A stretch of DNA of 40,909 bases from CAZUSU01 sp964623315 (GCA_964623315.1 CAZUSU010000036.1:1-40909); one strand, 5' to 3'. Positions 14,147-22,328 are shown, counted from the stretch's first letter. Numbers and translations: made by a program. The notes: generated by a model from the letters alone, not told the origin.

Positions 14147-15213
14147 AAACGAGCGAGCTGGAATATTCTTTACCACCCGAGCGCATTGCACAGCAGTCCG
14201 TGCGCCCCCGTGACGCATCTAAATTGATGGTAGTGGATCGGGGGAGCGACGGCGTTTCTCATCAGACGTTTCGCGACATCATTGGCTTTTTGCGCCGTGG
14301 CGATCTACTCGTGTTTAACAACACCAAAGTGTTTCGCGCACGTTTGCGCGGGCGGGTGGATAAGCACGACGTTGAAGTGTTGCTCGTGCGTCCGCACGGC
14401 AGTGAATGGCGGTGCCTCGGCAAGCCGAGCAAGCGGTTGCCGGTGGGAGCAGAAATTATTTTTTCGCGTACGACGCACGCGCGCGTTATACACCGTTTTG
14501 AAAATGGACAGTTTAGCGCGCAGTTTTATTTGTGCAGAAAAAAAATCTCGCACGCCGCTCTGATCGCCTTTGCTAACACGCACGGCGAAATTCCCCTGCC
14601 GCCCTATGTAACCGGCGGCCCCACAAAATTGCATGACTACCAAACGGTGTATGCAAAGCGTATTGGTTCTGTTGCGGCGCCGACCGCAGGATTTCATTTC
14701 ACGCGGGCACTGCGCGCGCGGCTTAAAAAAGCCGGCGTATCGTTTGCCGAAGTGACATTGCACGTCGGCATCGGCACGTTTCAACCGATCAAAACAGATC
14801 GTGTTTCAGCACATACGATGCATGCAGAAATGGTCAGTGTATGCGCGGCAGATGCGCGCAAAATCAGCGCGGCAAAACGCGCCGGACGGCGTGTGATTGC
14901 TGTGGGTACCACGACCACGCGCGCGCTTGAAGGCGCGGCTGATGCCATGCTCGCCGGCCAGCCGTGGTACGGCGACGTCAATATTTTTATTCGGCCCCCA
15001 TTCACGTTTCGCGTGGTGGACGCGCTCGTCACTAATTTCCATTTGCCTAAATCAACGCTCATGTTATTGGTCGGCGCATTTTTAGGCACGCGCGCCGGCG
15101 GCGTAAAAAAATTGAAAAATTTGTACGCCATGGCCATTGCAAATAACTATCGGTTTTACAGTTTCGGCGACGCAATGTTTATTTCAGAAGGCAACTTGAC
15201 AAAATCCCAATAA
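14143..15213 (+). CDS. queA: S-adenosylmethionine:tRNA ribosyltransferase-isomerase
   Basis: Builds the cyclopentene ring of epoxyqueuosine on tRNA with the ribosyl group of SAM, the penultimate step of queuosine synthesis. 356 residues, full length. Motifs: N-terminal LEYSLPPERIAQQSVRPRD and SKLMVV, GDLLVFNNTKVFRARL, HGEIPLPPY, YQTVYA, SVAAPTAGFHFT, VTLHVGIGTFQPI, VGTTTTRALE and FIRPPFTFRVVDALVTNFHLPKSTL. Overlaps the mltG stop by four bases. tgt, the other queuosine gene here, is convergent and separated by an orphan gene. A strong promoter for that orphan lies in the last codons of queA. Confidence 0.97.
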   Translation: MKTSELEYSLPPERIAQQSVRPRDASKLMVVDRGSDGVSHQTFRDIIGFLRRGDLLVFNNTKVFRARLRGRVDKHDVEVLLVRPHGSEWRCLGKPSKRLPVGAEIIFSRTTHARVIHRFENGQFSAQFYLCRKKISHAALIAFANTHGEIPLPPYVTGGPTKLHDYQTVYAKRIGSVAAPTAGFHFTRALRARLKKAGVSFAEVTLHVGIGTFQPIKTDRVSAHTMHAEMVSVCAADARKISAAKRAGRRVIAVGTTTTRALEGAADAMLAGQPWYGDVNIFIRPPFTFRVVDALVTNFHLPKSTLMLLVGAFLGTRAGGVKKLKNLYAMAIANNYRFYSFGDAMFISEGNLTKSQ

Positions 15214-15224
15214 AATGTTATAGT
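15196..15224 (+). promoter_or_regulatory. Strong promoter of the orphan gene after queA
   Basis: TTGACA at 15196-15201, 17-base spacer, TATAGT at 15219-15224. The -35 lies inside the queA 3' end. Predicted start about 15231, giving a leader of ~138 bases. A second TATAAT at 15272-15277 lacks a matching -35. Confidence 0.7.
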
Positions 15225-15289
15225 TTTTCGTCAATTTATAGCCATAATGCGGCCCTACATTGACTGAACCTTATAATCTAAACATTGAA

Positions 15290-15346
15290 TTGTCGAGCAT
15301 CGCGCTTCTCTACTGCCTCCCAGCAGGGAAGTGCAATACTCGACAA
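15290..15346 (+). promoter_or_regulatory. Long leader hairpin before the orphan gene
   Basis: Stem TTGTCGAG (15290-15297) with CTCGACAA (15339-15346), continued by 15302-15309 with 15327-15334 and by CTGC (15313-15316) with GCAG (15323-15326) around a six-base loop. About 20 pairs in all, ending 22 bases before the ATG and leaving the Shine-Dalgarno sequence free. It could protect the mRNA 5' end or act as a regulatory leader. Confidence 0.6.
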
Positions 15347-15368
15347 TAAATTGTTGAGGGAGGGTAAA

Positions 15369-15812
15369 ATGAAAGACCCGAAATCGGTGATCATCGTGGT
15401 TGCCGTCGGTTTGCTTGTAGTGCTTCTATTCATCGTTGTAGTGTGGGCGAGTAGCCCTTCAGATCAAGAAAAGACCGCTTCGTTCAGCAGCTGCACGCAG
15501 AGTTCGGTCGGCGTGTTTGGCTACAACGTGTGGGCCGAACTCAAAATGACCAAGTACGGCGGCTACAGGAAAGGTGTCTTCCTGATTTCGGAGTACCCTG
15601 GCAGTACCGAAACCGTCTGCACCAACTTCTGCCAGCGTGCGGGTGCGTTGCGTGGCTCGGACACGGCGATCTCGCACCTGTCGGCTGATCCGAGCATCAT
15701 GCAGATGGTCGCCGGCGACGCACCGTGTGCTGCGTTCAAGGTGCTCGTGACGAATGGCCGCGCCTCGTTCGTCCGTTTGCCGCTGGACCCAACGGCTGGC
15801 GATATGCCCTGA
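15369..15812 (+). CDS. Orphan membrane-anchored protein, unknown function
   Basis: 147 residues, not recognised. A single membrane helix at about 8-30 (IIVVAVGLLVVLLFIVVVWA) is followed by an extracytoplasmic domain with four Cys (SSCTQS, VCTNFCQ, APCAAF), which could form two disulfides. The start at 15369 is chosen because it follows a purine-rich Shine-Dalgarno sequence (GGGAGGG, 15358-15364); the frame is open further upstream but that stretch forms the leader hairpin. It has a private promoter, leader and terminator, and uses G/C-ending codons (AAG, CTG, TTC, ACC) more than the genes around it. It splits queA from tgt. Together these suggest recent arrival or special regulation; no mobile-element ends were found. 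Confidence 0.75.
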   Translation: MKDPKSVIIVVAVGLLVVLLFIVVVWASSPSDQEKTASFSSCTQSSVGVFGYNVWAELKMTKYGGYRKGVFLISEYPGSTETVCTNFCQRAGALRGSDTAISHLSADPSIMQMVAGDAPCAAFKVLVTNGRASFVRLPLDPTAGDMP

Positions 15813-15830
15813 CAGGCAACGCCGCATCAT

Positions 15831-15880
15831 CACCCTCTCCTTGAACCACGAATCTCGTGACAAGGGGAGGGTGCTTTTTT
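15831..15880 (+). terminator. Strong Rho-independent terminator of the orphan gene
   Basis: 13-base stem 15831-15843 with 15861-15873 (one G-T pair), an inner CACGA/TCGTG hairpin, then C and six T (15875-15880). The tgt stop codon (minus strand, 15879-15881) overlaps the end of the T-run. Confidence 0.9.
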
Positions 15881-17030
15881 ATTTCGTCGCCCCCCACTCC
15901 TCCTGAATATTTTTAAAATTTCCCGTCGCAATTGCCGCACGCATTTCTTCGCACAACTTTAACATGAAGCGCACGTTGTGAATTGAAGCCAAACGATACG
16001 CAAGCATCTCTTCGCATTTAAACAAATGGTGCACATACGCGCGCGTGTGGTGCGTGCAGGTGAAGCAATCGCACCACGCGTCAATGGGCGCCGCGTTTGT
16101 TGCGTGCTCTGCGTTGCGAATGTTGATTTTTAAATCCGGCGCGGCGCGGCAGTACAGCGTGCCGTTGCGCGCCACACGCGTGGGCGCGACGCAATCAAAC
16201 ATATCAATGCCGCGTGCAACAACGGTAAACAGGTCGCGCGGATTATACCCCACACCCATGGCGTAACGCGGGCGATCGTCGGGGAGCGCGTCGGCAAGCC
16301 AATCAAGAATTTCGGCCGTTGCCGCCATGTTGTATCCAATAGATTCTCCGCCAACGGCAATGCCATCAAACGGCAGTGAAGAAATAAATTGCGCACTTTC
16401 GCGTCGTAGTTCGCGATGGTTCGCCCCTTGAACGATGCCGAACAAAAATTGTGTCCAATCATGCGGGCCCTTTTTTTGCTGTGCATCAATACACCGTCGC
16501 GCCCACGCGTGCGTGGTTTCCATTGCCGCGCGTGCTGAGGCATACGTGGCGCTGTCCGGCGTGCAAATATCAAATGCCATGATGATATCTGCGCCCAATT
16601 TATGCTGAATATCAACGGCAATTTCCGGAGTGAACCGATGTGAAGAACCGTCCAGATGTGACCGGAACGAAACGCCGTCTGCGTCAATTTTGACATGATT
16701 CGCATGGGCGCCATCTTTTTCTTCACGTTGCGCACCGAGCGAAAAAACCTGAAAGCCGCCACTGTCCGTTAAAAGCGGCCGGTCATAATTCATAAAACGA
16801 TGCACGCCTCCGAGTTTTGCAATCGTGTCCTCGCCCGGCCGTAAATGTAAATGATAGGTATTTGCCAAAATAACAGACGCGCCTGTGGCGCGAATATCGT
16901 CGTTGTCCAACGTCTTTACCGTTGCCTGTGTGCCGACCGGCATAAACGTTGGCGTCAAAATATCACCGTGGTCGGTGTGGATAATGCCGGTACGTGCGGC
17001 GCCCTCTTGTGCGATTTTTTTCCAAAACAT
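15879..17030 (-). CDS. tgt: Queuine tRNA-guanine transglycosylase
   Basis: Exchanges guanine 34 of GUN-anticodon tRNAs for preQ1. 383 residues, full length. Visible: TPTFMPVGTQATVK, TYHLHLRPGED, the active-site DSGGFQVFSLG, FRSHLDGSSHRFTPE, the second half FGIVQGANHRELRRESA, GIAVGGESIGY, YAMGVGYNPRDLF with GIDMFDCVAPTRVARNG, and the zinc site CDCFTCTHHTRAYVHHLF (Cys-x-Cys-x2-Cys and a later His). The usual DEC in the metal/phosphate segment reads FDICTP. Pairs functionally with queA. Its promoter (17037-17065) interlocks with that of the divergent C39-like gene. Confidence 0.97.
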   Translation of the reverse strand: MFWKKIAQEGAARTGIIHTDHGDILTPTFMPVGTQATVKTLDNDDIRATGASVILANTYHLHLRPGEDTIAKLGGVHRFMNYDRPLLTDSGGFQVFSLGAQREEKDGAHANHVKIDADGVSFRSHLDGSSHRFTPEIAVDIQHKLGADIIMAFDICTPDSATYASARAAMETTHAWARRCIDAQQKKGPHDWTQFLFGIVQGANHRELRRESAQFISSLPFDGIAVGGESIGYNMAATAEILDWLADALPDDRPRYAMGVGYNPRDLFTVVARGIDMFDCVAPTRVARNGTLYCRAAPDLKINIRNAEHATNAAPIDAWCDCFTCTHHTRAYVHHLFKCEEMLAYRLASIHNVRFMLKLCEEMRAAIATGNFKNIQEEWGATK

Positions 17031-17036
17031 GCGGCC

Positions 17037-17079
17037 AGTGTGACGGTTTTTTTACATTCTGTCAATGGCGTGCTAGTGT
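17037..17079. promoter_or_regulatory. Interlocked divergent promoters of tgt and the C39-like gene
   Basis: Minus strand for tgt: TTGACA (17060-17065), 17-base spacer, CACACT (17037-17042), six bases before the tgt ATG. Plus strand for the peptidase: TTTACA (17051-17056), 17-base spacer, TAGTGT (17074-17079), eight bases before the ATG. Each -35 lies in the spacer of the other, so the two cannot be occupied at once. Both transcripts would be leaderless. Confidence 0.55.
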
Positions 17080-17087
17080 GTTTACAC

Positions 17088-17840
17088 ATGAAAAATAAAT
17101 TTGTCATCACTGTTATCTTCCTCTTGGCCGCCACTGCCATCGGCGGTGCCTTTTGGGGTGGCAGTCGCGTAGCGGCATGGCGCGTGGCGCGCGTAAAAAC
17201 AGAGCAGGCCGTGCAGGCCCAGCAGGAAGTTGCCGCCGTTGTCGTTGTCGCGACGAGCACTACCGCAGAGTCGTTCAACTTAGACGTGCCGTTTATTCCG
17301 CAAGCGCCGCGCAAAAATTGGGACGCGGACCACGAAGAATATTGCGAGGAGGCATCCTTGCTTACGGTGTACGCGTATAAACACAAAAAATCATGGACGA
17401 TTGACGAACAGGAAACGGAATTGGCGCGTATGCGCGATTGGCAAAAGCAAACGTTCGGCTATTTTGAAAGCGTGACGGTAAATGAAGTCGTACGTATCGC
17501 GCGCGAGTATTTAAAATTTGAACGAGTTCGTGTGATTGAAAATCCAACCTACGAACAGTTGCGCGCAGAACTGTCAGCCGGCCGTCCGGTTATTGTTCCG
17601 GCAAACGGCCGCGCGCTCGGCAATCCGTTTTATAGCGGGCTCGGGCCACCGTATCACATGCTGGTCCTGCGCGGCATCACGCCAAATGGCGATTTTATCA
17701 CCAACGACCCCGGAACCAAGCGCGGGGAAAATTACGTATATAAACGCGCCGTCTTAATGAACGCCATTCACGACTATCGTTATGGGCCGCGGGAAAAAAA
17801 GGTGGCAGACGATACGCCACGCGCTATTATTATAGAATAG
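17088..17840 (+). CDS. Membrane-anchored C39-like cysteine peptidase
   Basis: 250 residues from the ATG at 17088, the first codon after a promoter and the start of the membrane helix (about 5-23, VITVIFLLAATAIGGAFWG). The extracytoplasmic part fits the peptidase C39-like family 2: entry motif FNLDVPFIPQAP, catalytic Cys86 in DHEEYCEEASLLT, His190 in PPYHMLVLRGI and Asp207 in FITNDPGT. Members are papain-fold peptidases of often unknown target; roles in cell-wall or secreted peptide processing are usual guesses. Stops one base before the PcrA/UvrD gene, so the two are likely one transcript. No Shine-Dalgarno sequence. Confidence 0.85.
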   Translation: MKNKFVITVIFLLAATAIGGAFWGGSRVAAWRVARVKTEQAVQAQQEVAAVVVVATSTTAESFNLDVPFIPQAPRKNWDADHEEYCEEASLLTVYAYKHKKSWTIDEQETELARMRDWQKQTFGYFESVTVNEVVRIAREYLKFERVRVIENPTYEQLRAELSAGRPVIVPANGRALGNPFYSGLGPPYHMLVLRGITPNGDFITNDPGTKRGENYVYKRAVLMNAIHDYRYGPREKKVADDTPRAIIIE

Positions 17841-17841
17841 C

Positions 17842-19815
17842 ATGGCAATAAATTTTTCTGCAGAATTAAACGAGGAACAATTAAAAGTTGTTACCGAAGG
17901 TTCCGGCGCCTGTTTGGTATTGGCCGGCGCGGGAAGCGGCAAGACACGCACGATAACGTACCGCGTGGCGTATCTGCTAGAACAGGGCGTGCCGCCGCAA
18001 CATATTCTGCTATTAACGTTCACCAACAAAGCGGCACGTGAAATGCTGACGCGCGTCACTGTTTTGCTGGGATCGGCGCCGCAAGGTTTGTGGAGCGGCA
18101 CCTTTCATAACATCGGGTATCGTATGGTGAGTTTATACGGGGAACGATTAGGTTTTAAAGGTCGTCCGACGATTTTGGATTCAGAAGACGCGCGCACATT
18201 GCTGTCCCAAGTAATGAAGGACGAGGGAGTTGATATGAAATCAAAAAAAACGCCATCTGCCAATGTGCTGGCAGAAATTTATTCGTACAGCCGCAACGCA
18301 ATGATTAATGTGGAAGAAGCGCTGGATATAAAAGCGCCGAGATTTTTTTCTGCGGTCGCCGACATTACGCACTGGTTTGTGCAATATGAAAAACGCAAAC
18401 GCGAAAATAATTTTGTGGACTTTGATGACTTGTTATTGTTGTGGCTCAAATTATTAACGGATCATCCGGACATTCACGCGCGACTCGCCGAACAATTTAA
18501 ATATATTTTGGTGGACGAATATCAGGACACGAATCGCGTACAGGCGCGCATTATTGAGCGACTCGCCGCCACCCATCACAATATTCTTGCGGTGGGGGAC
18601 GATGCGCAATCCATTTATTCATTTCGTGCCGCAGACATTGCCAATATTTTAGAATTTGAAAAGCGTTATCCGAACGCGCGCGTGTTTCATCTTTTGACCA
18701 ACTATCGCAGTTCACCGCAAATTGTTGACCTCGCCAATCAGGTGATAAAACAAAATAAATTGCAGTTTCAAAAAGAACTGCATAGTGTGCTGGCCGGTCA
18801 GGACAAACCGCGCGTACTGCGGTGCGACACGCCGGACACACAAGCCGCACGCATCGCCGATGCGCTGGAAAAACACCGGCGCGCCGGTGGCAAGCATGCG
18901 GATAATGCCATTTTGTTCCGCTCATCTTTTCATTCCCAGCCCATTGAATTTGAATTGACACGGCGCGGCATTCCGTATGATTACCGCGGCGGCCAGCGTT
19001 TTTTTGAACGCGCGCATGTGAAAGATGTGCTGTGCTATTTGCGCGCTTGTTTGTCACCGCGAGATTCGGTGGCGTGGCAACGCATTTTGGTTCACCACGA
19101 GGGAATTGGTTTGGAAGGCGCGCGTAAAATTTATGAACAAATTGCCGTCGGCACTGCGGTGGTTCCGGAAAAACGCACCCAGCGCGGCTGGGACACCGTG
19201 GAAAAAACCATGACCGCGTTAAAAACCGGTATCGCGGCGCAATCAAACATCGGTGATCTTGTCCGCGATGTCGTAACGCACGCGTACCGCGCGTACGCAC
19301 GCGCCGAATTTCAAAACGCCGACGACCGTCTTGCCGACATAGAACAGTTGGCAAATTTTACCAGCCGCCAAACGGATTTAAAATCTTTTTTGTCAGAAGC
19401 GGCGCTCCAAGAACAGTATCGCGCGCGCACGGAGACGGATGATCGCGTGGTACTCACCACTATTCATCAGGCAAAAGGTTTGGAATGGGATACGGTGTTT
19501 GTTGTGTCGCTCAACAACGGATCATTTCCCAATGAGCGCGCAACGCTGGAAGAGGGAGGTATAGAAGAAGAGCGCCGTTTATTTTATGTGGCGCTCACGC
19601 GCGCGCGCAAAAAATTGTGTCTCACGTACACGGTGCTCGGCGGCCGCAACAACGAATTAATTGTTTCGCCATCGCCGTTTTTAGATGAAATTGATCAGGC
19701 ACTGCTGTACAACGAACACGACTCGGCCACAGGAGAACCAACGTACGAGCCATTTGATGGCGAACGGCCGCGCGTGCGAGCAAAGTCATTTTTATCTGCG
19801 GTGGAAGATTTATAA
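17842..19815 (+). CDS. UvrD/PcrA-type superfamily 1 DNA helicase
   Basis: 3'-5' DNA helicase for repair and replication-fork or transcription conflict resolution. 657 residues, somewhat shorter than the ~720 of PcrA/UvrD, mainly lacking part of the C-terminal tail. Motifs: Q motif region FSAELNEEQLKVV, Walker A LAGAGSGKTRTI, Ia TFTNKAAREML, motif II LVDEYQDTN, III VGDDAQSIYSFRAA, IV LLTNYRSSPQIV, V TTIHQAKGLEWDTVFVV and VI EERRLFYVALTRARKKLCL. The start is one base after the upstream peptidase stop. It abuts the convergent lipoprotein gene without any spacing (19815/19816). Confidence 0.95.
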   Translation: MAINFSAELNEEQLKVVTEGSGACLVLAGAGSGKTRTITYRVAYLLEQGVPPQHILLLTFTNKAAREMLTRVTVLLGSAPQGLWSGTFHNIGYRMVSLYGERLGFKGRPTILDSEDARTLLSQVMKDEGVDMKSKKTPSANVLAEIYSYSRNAMINVEEALDIKAPRFFSAVADITHWFVQYEKRKRENNFVDFDDLLLLWLKLLTDHPDIHARLAEQFKYILVDEYQDTNRVQARIIERLAATHHNILAVGDDAQSIYSFRAADIANILEFEKRYPNARVFHLLTNYRSSPQIVDLANQVIKQNKLQFQKELHSVLAGQDKPRVLRCDTPDTQAARIADALEKHRRAGGKHADNAILFRSSFHSQPIEFELTRRGIPYDYRGGQRFFERAHVKDVLCYLRACLSPRDSVAWQRILVHHEGIGLEGARKIYEQIAVGTAVVPEKRTQRGWDTVEKTMTALKTGIAAQSNIGDLVRDVVTHAYRAYARAEFQNADDRLADIEQLANFTSRQTDLKSFLSEAALQEQYRARTETDDRVVLTTIHQAKGLEWDTVFVVSLNNGSFPNERATLEEGGIEEERRLFYVALTRARKKLCLTYTVLGGRNNELIVSPSPFLDEIDQALLYNEHDSATGEPTYEPFDGERPRVRAKSFLSAVEDL

Positions 19816-20220
19816 TTATTCAGCCGTGACAATAACTTTTCCGGCGAACCGCGGATCCAACCCTTTGTGGTCGTGGAATTTCCACGTGCCGGTTTTGGTG
19901 AATACAAAGCGCCATGTTTCTCCGGGCTTTATCGGTTTATTGGGATTAAATTCCGGATAGTCCGTATGTATTGGATGCGGGGTGCTTGCCGGCCAGTGAT
20001 CTTTTAAATCACTGTTGCGAAATTCAATGCCATCGCCGGAGCGTAACGTTATTTCTTTTGGGGTGACGCCGTTGGGATTAAAGGTAACGGCGGTAAAAAC
20101 CGGCTCGCGCACGCGGGCGGTAGTCGGCGCCAATGGTGTGGTCGCTGACCCACTGCATCCCCAGCCGGTGAGCACAAGCGCCGCGCCAAAAGCGACAGAA
20201 GCAAGTTTGGTGTAATTCAT
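19816..20220 (-). CDS. Cupredoxin-like lipoprotein
   Basis: 134 residues from the ATG at 20218-20220, which begins a signal peptide (MNYTKLASVAFGAALVLTGW) ending in a cysteine (GWGCSG) suited for lipid attachment, although the lipobox is not a perfect match. The mature part looks like a cupredoxin/plastocyanin fold: FNPNGVTPKEITLRSGDGIEFRNSD, a His-rich loop DHWPASTPHPIH and the C-terminal GTWKFHDHKGLDPRFAGKVIV, where His replaces the usual Cys-x-x-H-x-x-M copper loop in part. Copper binding is therefore uncertain. Divergent from ndk with overlapping promoters. Confidence 0.8.
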   Translation of the reverse strand: MNYTKLASVAFGAALVLTGWGCSGSATTPLAPTTARVREPVFTAVTFNPNGVTPKEITLRSGDGIEFRNSDLKDHWPASTPHPIHTDYPEFNPNKPIKPGETWRFVFTKTGTWKFHDHKGLDPRFAGKVIVTAE

Positions 20221-20229
20221 AGTTGAATC

Positions 20230-20273
20230 AGTATACCACGGCACTTGCCCCTATTTCAAAAACGTGTTATATT
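20230..20273. promoter_or_regulatory. Divergent promoters of the lipoprotein gene and ndk
   Basis: Plus strand for ndk: TTGCCC (20245-20250), 17-base spacer, TATATT (20268-20273) preceded by TGT (extended -10). Minus strand for the lipoprotein: TTGAAA (20254-20259), 18-base spacer, TATACT (20230-20235), nine bases before its ATG. The -35 elements are interlocked. Confidence 0.55.
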
Positions 20274-20292
20274 GTTCACAATAAAAATATCT

Positions 20293-20775
20293 ATGCGCTT
20301 TGACGGATTACACGAAAAAACGCTCGTACTTATTAAACCAGATGCCATTCAGCGCGGGCTGGTTGGCGAAATTATTCGCCGTTTTGAAATGAAAGGTTTA
20401 AAACTGGTGGGAATGAAAATGATGCGTCTTGAAAATGCCGTATTACGTGAGCACTACGCGCATATTAGCGATAAACCATTTTATCCGGGCGTCGCACGTT
20501 TTATGATGTCATCGCCTGTCATAGCAATGTGTTTGGAGGGGTTGGAAGTCGTGGAGGCGGTGCGCCTTATTACCGGCATTACCAAAGCGCGCAAAGCAGA
20601 AGCCGGCTCCATTCGGGGTGATTTGGCCATGAGCGTGGCGTGCAATGTCATTCATACTTCTGACACGGTGGAAAATGCACAACAAGAAGTGCCGCGTTTT
20701 TTTACGGCAGACGAACTGCATGATTATAGTAAAGGGGAGTATGAACACGTGTACACGGAGGATGAACGGGAGTAA
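20293..20775 (+). CDS. ndk: Nucleoside diphosphate kinase
   Basis: Transfers the gamma phosphate between nucleoside tri- and diphosphates through a phosphohistidine. The ATG at 20293 is used because the kinase fold starts right after it (KTLVLIKPDAIQRGLVGEII). 160 residues, slightly longer than the usual ~145 through a C-terminal extension (EYEHVYTEDERE). Active-site segment CNVIHTSDTVENAQQEV carries the catalytic His; KPFYPGVARFMMSSPVIAM and RKAEAGSIRGDLA are typical. Makes GTP available for GDP-mannose synthesis, among many other uses. No Shine-Dalgarno sequence. Confidence 0.97.
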   Translation: MRFDGLHEKTLVLIKPDAIQRGLVGEIIRRFEMKGLKLVGMKMMRLENAVLREHYAHISDKPFYPGVARFMMSSPVIAMCLEGLEVVEAVRLITGITKARKAEAGSIRGDLAMSVACNVIHTSDTVENAQQEVPRFFTADELHDYSKGEYEHVYTEDERE

Positions 20776-20790
20776 TGGTCTGTTCAAAAG

Positions 20791-20819
20791 TTGACGAATT
20801 TATAATAACGGTGTAATTT
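20791..20819 (+). promoter_or_regulatory. Promoter of the 463-residue orphan gene
   Basis: TTGACG at 20791-20796, 17-base spacer, TAATTT at 20814-20819; leader about 34 bases ending in a strong Shine-Dalgarno sequence. Confidence 0.55.
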
Positions 20820-20859
20820 TTTATCGTCCTACTATTTAGGGCGTAGGCGAGGAGGAGTA

Positions 20860-22251
20860 ATGTCAGCTGTCCGTAAACAGGGGGGGATGGGTCGGAGTGG
20901 TTTTTTGTCATTTTTGCGTCATCCTGACGCGGCGCAGTGGATTGCTGGGGGTGATGCGCAGGCCGCAAATTTGGATGACGTTGTTCGCATGACTCTGGAA
21001 CGCATGTACGCACAGGCACGGCAAATTCATCGTGTGGGTCAAACGGGCGCTCGCGCGGGGATCGTTCTGCTCATTCGTACGCAACTGACGCGTGATGAAC
21101 AGCGCGCGCTCGGTAATGACGGAGAGCTCTATCTTGAGATGGTGGCGGCTCTTGCAGATTGCCACCACATTCTTGATGAGCTTGCCAAGTACGTGCCGGA
21201 CAATCTGCGTCAGTTGTGGTCTTCGGACGGCATTGCTAAAAATTGGTGCACGCCGGAAGAGGTGTTGGTCGGCATGTTCTTTCCGAATTGGGATGGGGGA
21301 CAGCGCCGTAGTGGTCCGTTGCAGGGCGGGTTGGACGGATTGCGTTCGTGGATCGCTATGCGCGCATGGTTTTTTGCGTGCAACTGGATGGTGCAGAGGC
21401 ATCTGTTGGTAACGGGTGCGCGCAAGATGAGGGCGTTTACGACGGCGCTGGAACACGGTGGTTTTTTTGAGCCCGTTGTAGATTCGCGCATTCAGAATCT
21501 CACGTTTTTTGTGGATCCGAAACGCGGTTTTTTGTGGACGAGTGAAGAAACCGGAGTGAGCGTGACGCTGGCTCTTTCGCATCGCACCATCAAGGTCAAG
21601 GATCGGCTTGTGCGTGTTTGGTACACGGCGCGGGTCAAAGAGCTTGCCGCGTTGTGGGGTCGCGCGCATCGGCGCGGTTCGGTTCATGATCATATTGCCG
21701 CAACGCTGATGTTTGAAAGCCATAAGGACTATGTGGATGCGGTACCGATCATCAACGGCATTCTGCGTCGCAAAAAGCAGATCGTGTCCGTGAAGGTCGT
21801 GGACGAAGGTCGCGTGGGAGGGCGGGTCAATCCGGCAAGCGCCGGATATCGCGGCGTGTTCTGGAGCGGTGTCATCAAGGTGGCCGGTGTGACAGTTGAG
21901 CTTGAATGTGCGCATCTGCCACGGTATCTTGACGGTGTTTGCTCGCTGACGCTGTTTAACCACCGCGCGTATGAGGTGCGCCGGTTGCTGGTTAGTACGG
22001 CTGTAGAGGGATCATCTCTGTGGCAGTTACTTTTTCCGGGGAAGTACTACCATGAGATGGACGCCGCAATGGCCATTCGCATGATTCGTCGCCAGCTCAT
22101 GATCGTTGCGACTGATTTGCAATGGCGCACCGGAAAGAACCTGCCGACGGCCGCATTCAGGGAGGTGGCGAAGCTGTGCGCAGTGCTCGAAGAGCATCCG
22201 GAGGCGATTCTTGAACCTAGCAGGTTCAGCACAGTACTGCACATTCCATAA
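20860..22251 (+). CDS. Orphan cytosolic protein, possible degenerate RelA/SpoT-like fold
   Basis: 463 residues, not firmly recognised. The start follows a strong Shine-Dalgarno sequence (GAGGAGGAG, 20849-20857), rare in this window. The first ~200 residues are helical with Trp-rich patches (RAWFFACNWMVQRHLL). Residues about 240-375 follow the spacing of a RelA/SpoT nucleotidyltransferase: Arg249 and Lys260, Asp277 in VHDHIAATLMF, GIL after a helix, SAGYR at 327-331 where Rel has YxSLH, and VELEC at 346-350 where Rel has VEVQIRT, then RAYEVRRLL. Several Rel catalytic residues, including the His of YxSLH, are not kept, so if related it is divergent or inactive. Codon choice (AAG, CTG, GTG) differs from the neighbours. 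Own promoter and terminator. Confidence 0.6.
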   Translation: MSAVRKQGGMGRSGFLSFLRHPDAAQWIAGGDAQAANLDDVVRMTLERMYAQARQIHRVGQTGARAGIVLLIRTQLTRDEQRALGNDGELYLEMVAALADCHHILDELAKYVPDNLRQLWSSDGIAKNWCTPEEVLVGMFFPNWDGGQRRSGPLQGGLDGLRSWIAMRAWFFACNWMVQRHLLVTGARKMRAFTTALEHGGFFEPVVDSRIQNLTFFVDPKRGFLWTSEETGVSVTLALSHRTIKVKDRLVRVWYTARVKELAALWGRAHRRGSVHDHIAATLMFESHKDYVDAVPIINGILRRKKQIVSVKVVDEGRVGGRVNPASAGYRGVFWSGVIKVAGVTVELECAHLPRYLDGVCSLTLFNHRAYEVRRLLVSTAVEGSSLWQLLFPGKYYHEMDAAMAIRMIRRQLMIVATDLQWRTGKNLPTAAFREVAKLCAVLEEHPEAILEPSRFSTVLHIP

Positions 22252-22268
22252 TTCCGAACCAAACCAGT

Positions 22269-22314
22269 CCGCGCTACCCCTTGAACCTGAAGGTGGTGGC
22301 GCGGCCGTTTTTTT
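22269..22314 (+). terminator. Rho-independent terminator of the 463-residue orphan gene
   Basis: Ten-base stem 22269-22278 with 22295-22304 (one G-T pair), three bases, then seven T (22308-22314). Confidence 0.85.
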
Positions 22315-22322
22315 GTTACACT
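22314..22322 (+). promoter_or_regulatory. Possible extended -10 promoter of the tRNA locus
   Basis: TGTTACACT at 22314-22322 (TGn plus TACACT), directly behind the terminator; no -35 is evident. Predicted start about 22329, at the first leader hairpin. Confidence 0.35.
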
Positions 22323-22328
22323 GCTCGG

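Noticed and set aside
16851..17087. Longer N terminus for the C39-like peptidase
   Set aside because: The upstream in-frame part is antisense to the tgt start region, and the ATG at 17088 directly follows a promoter and opens the membrane anchor.
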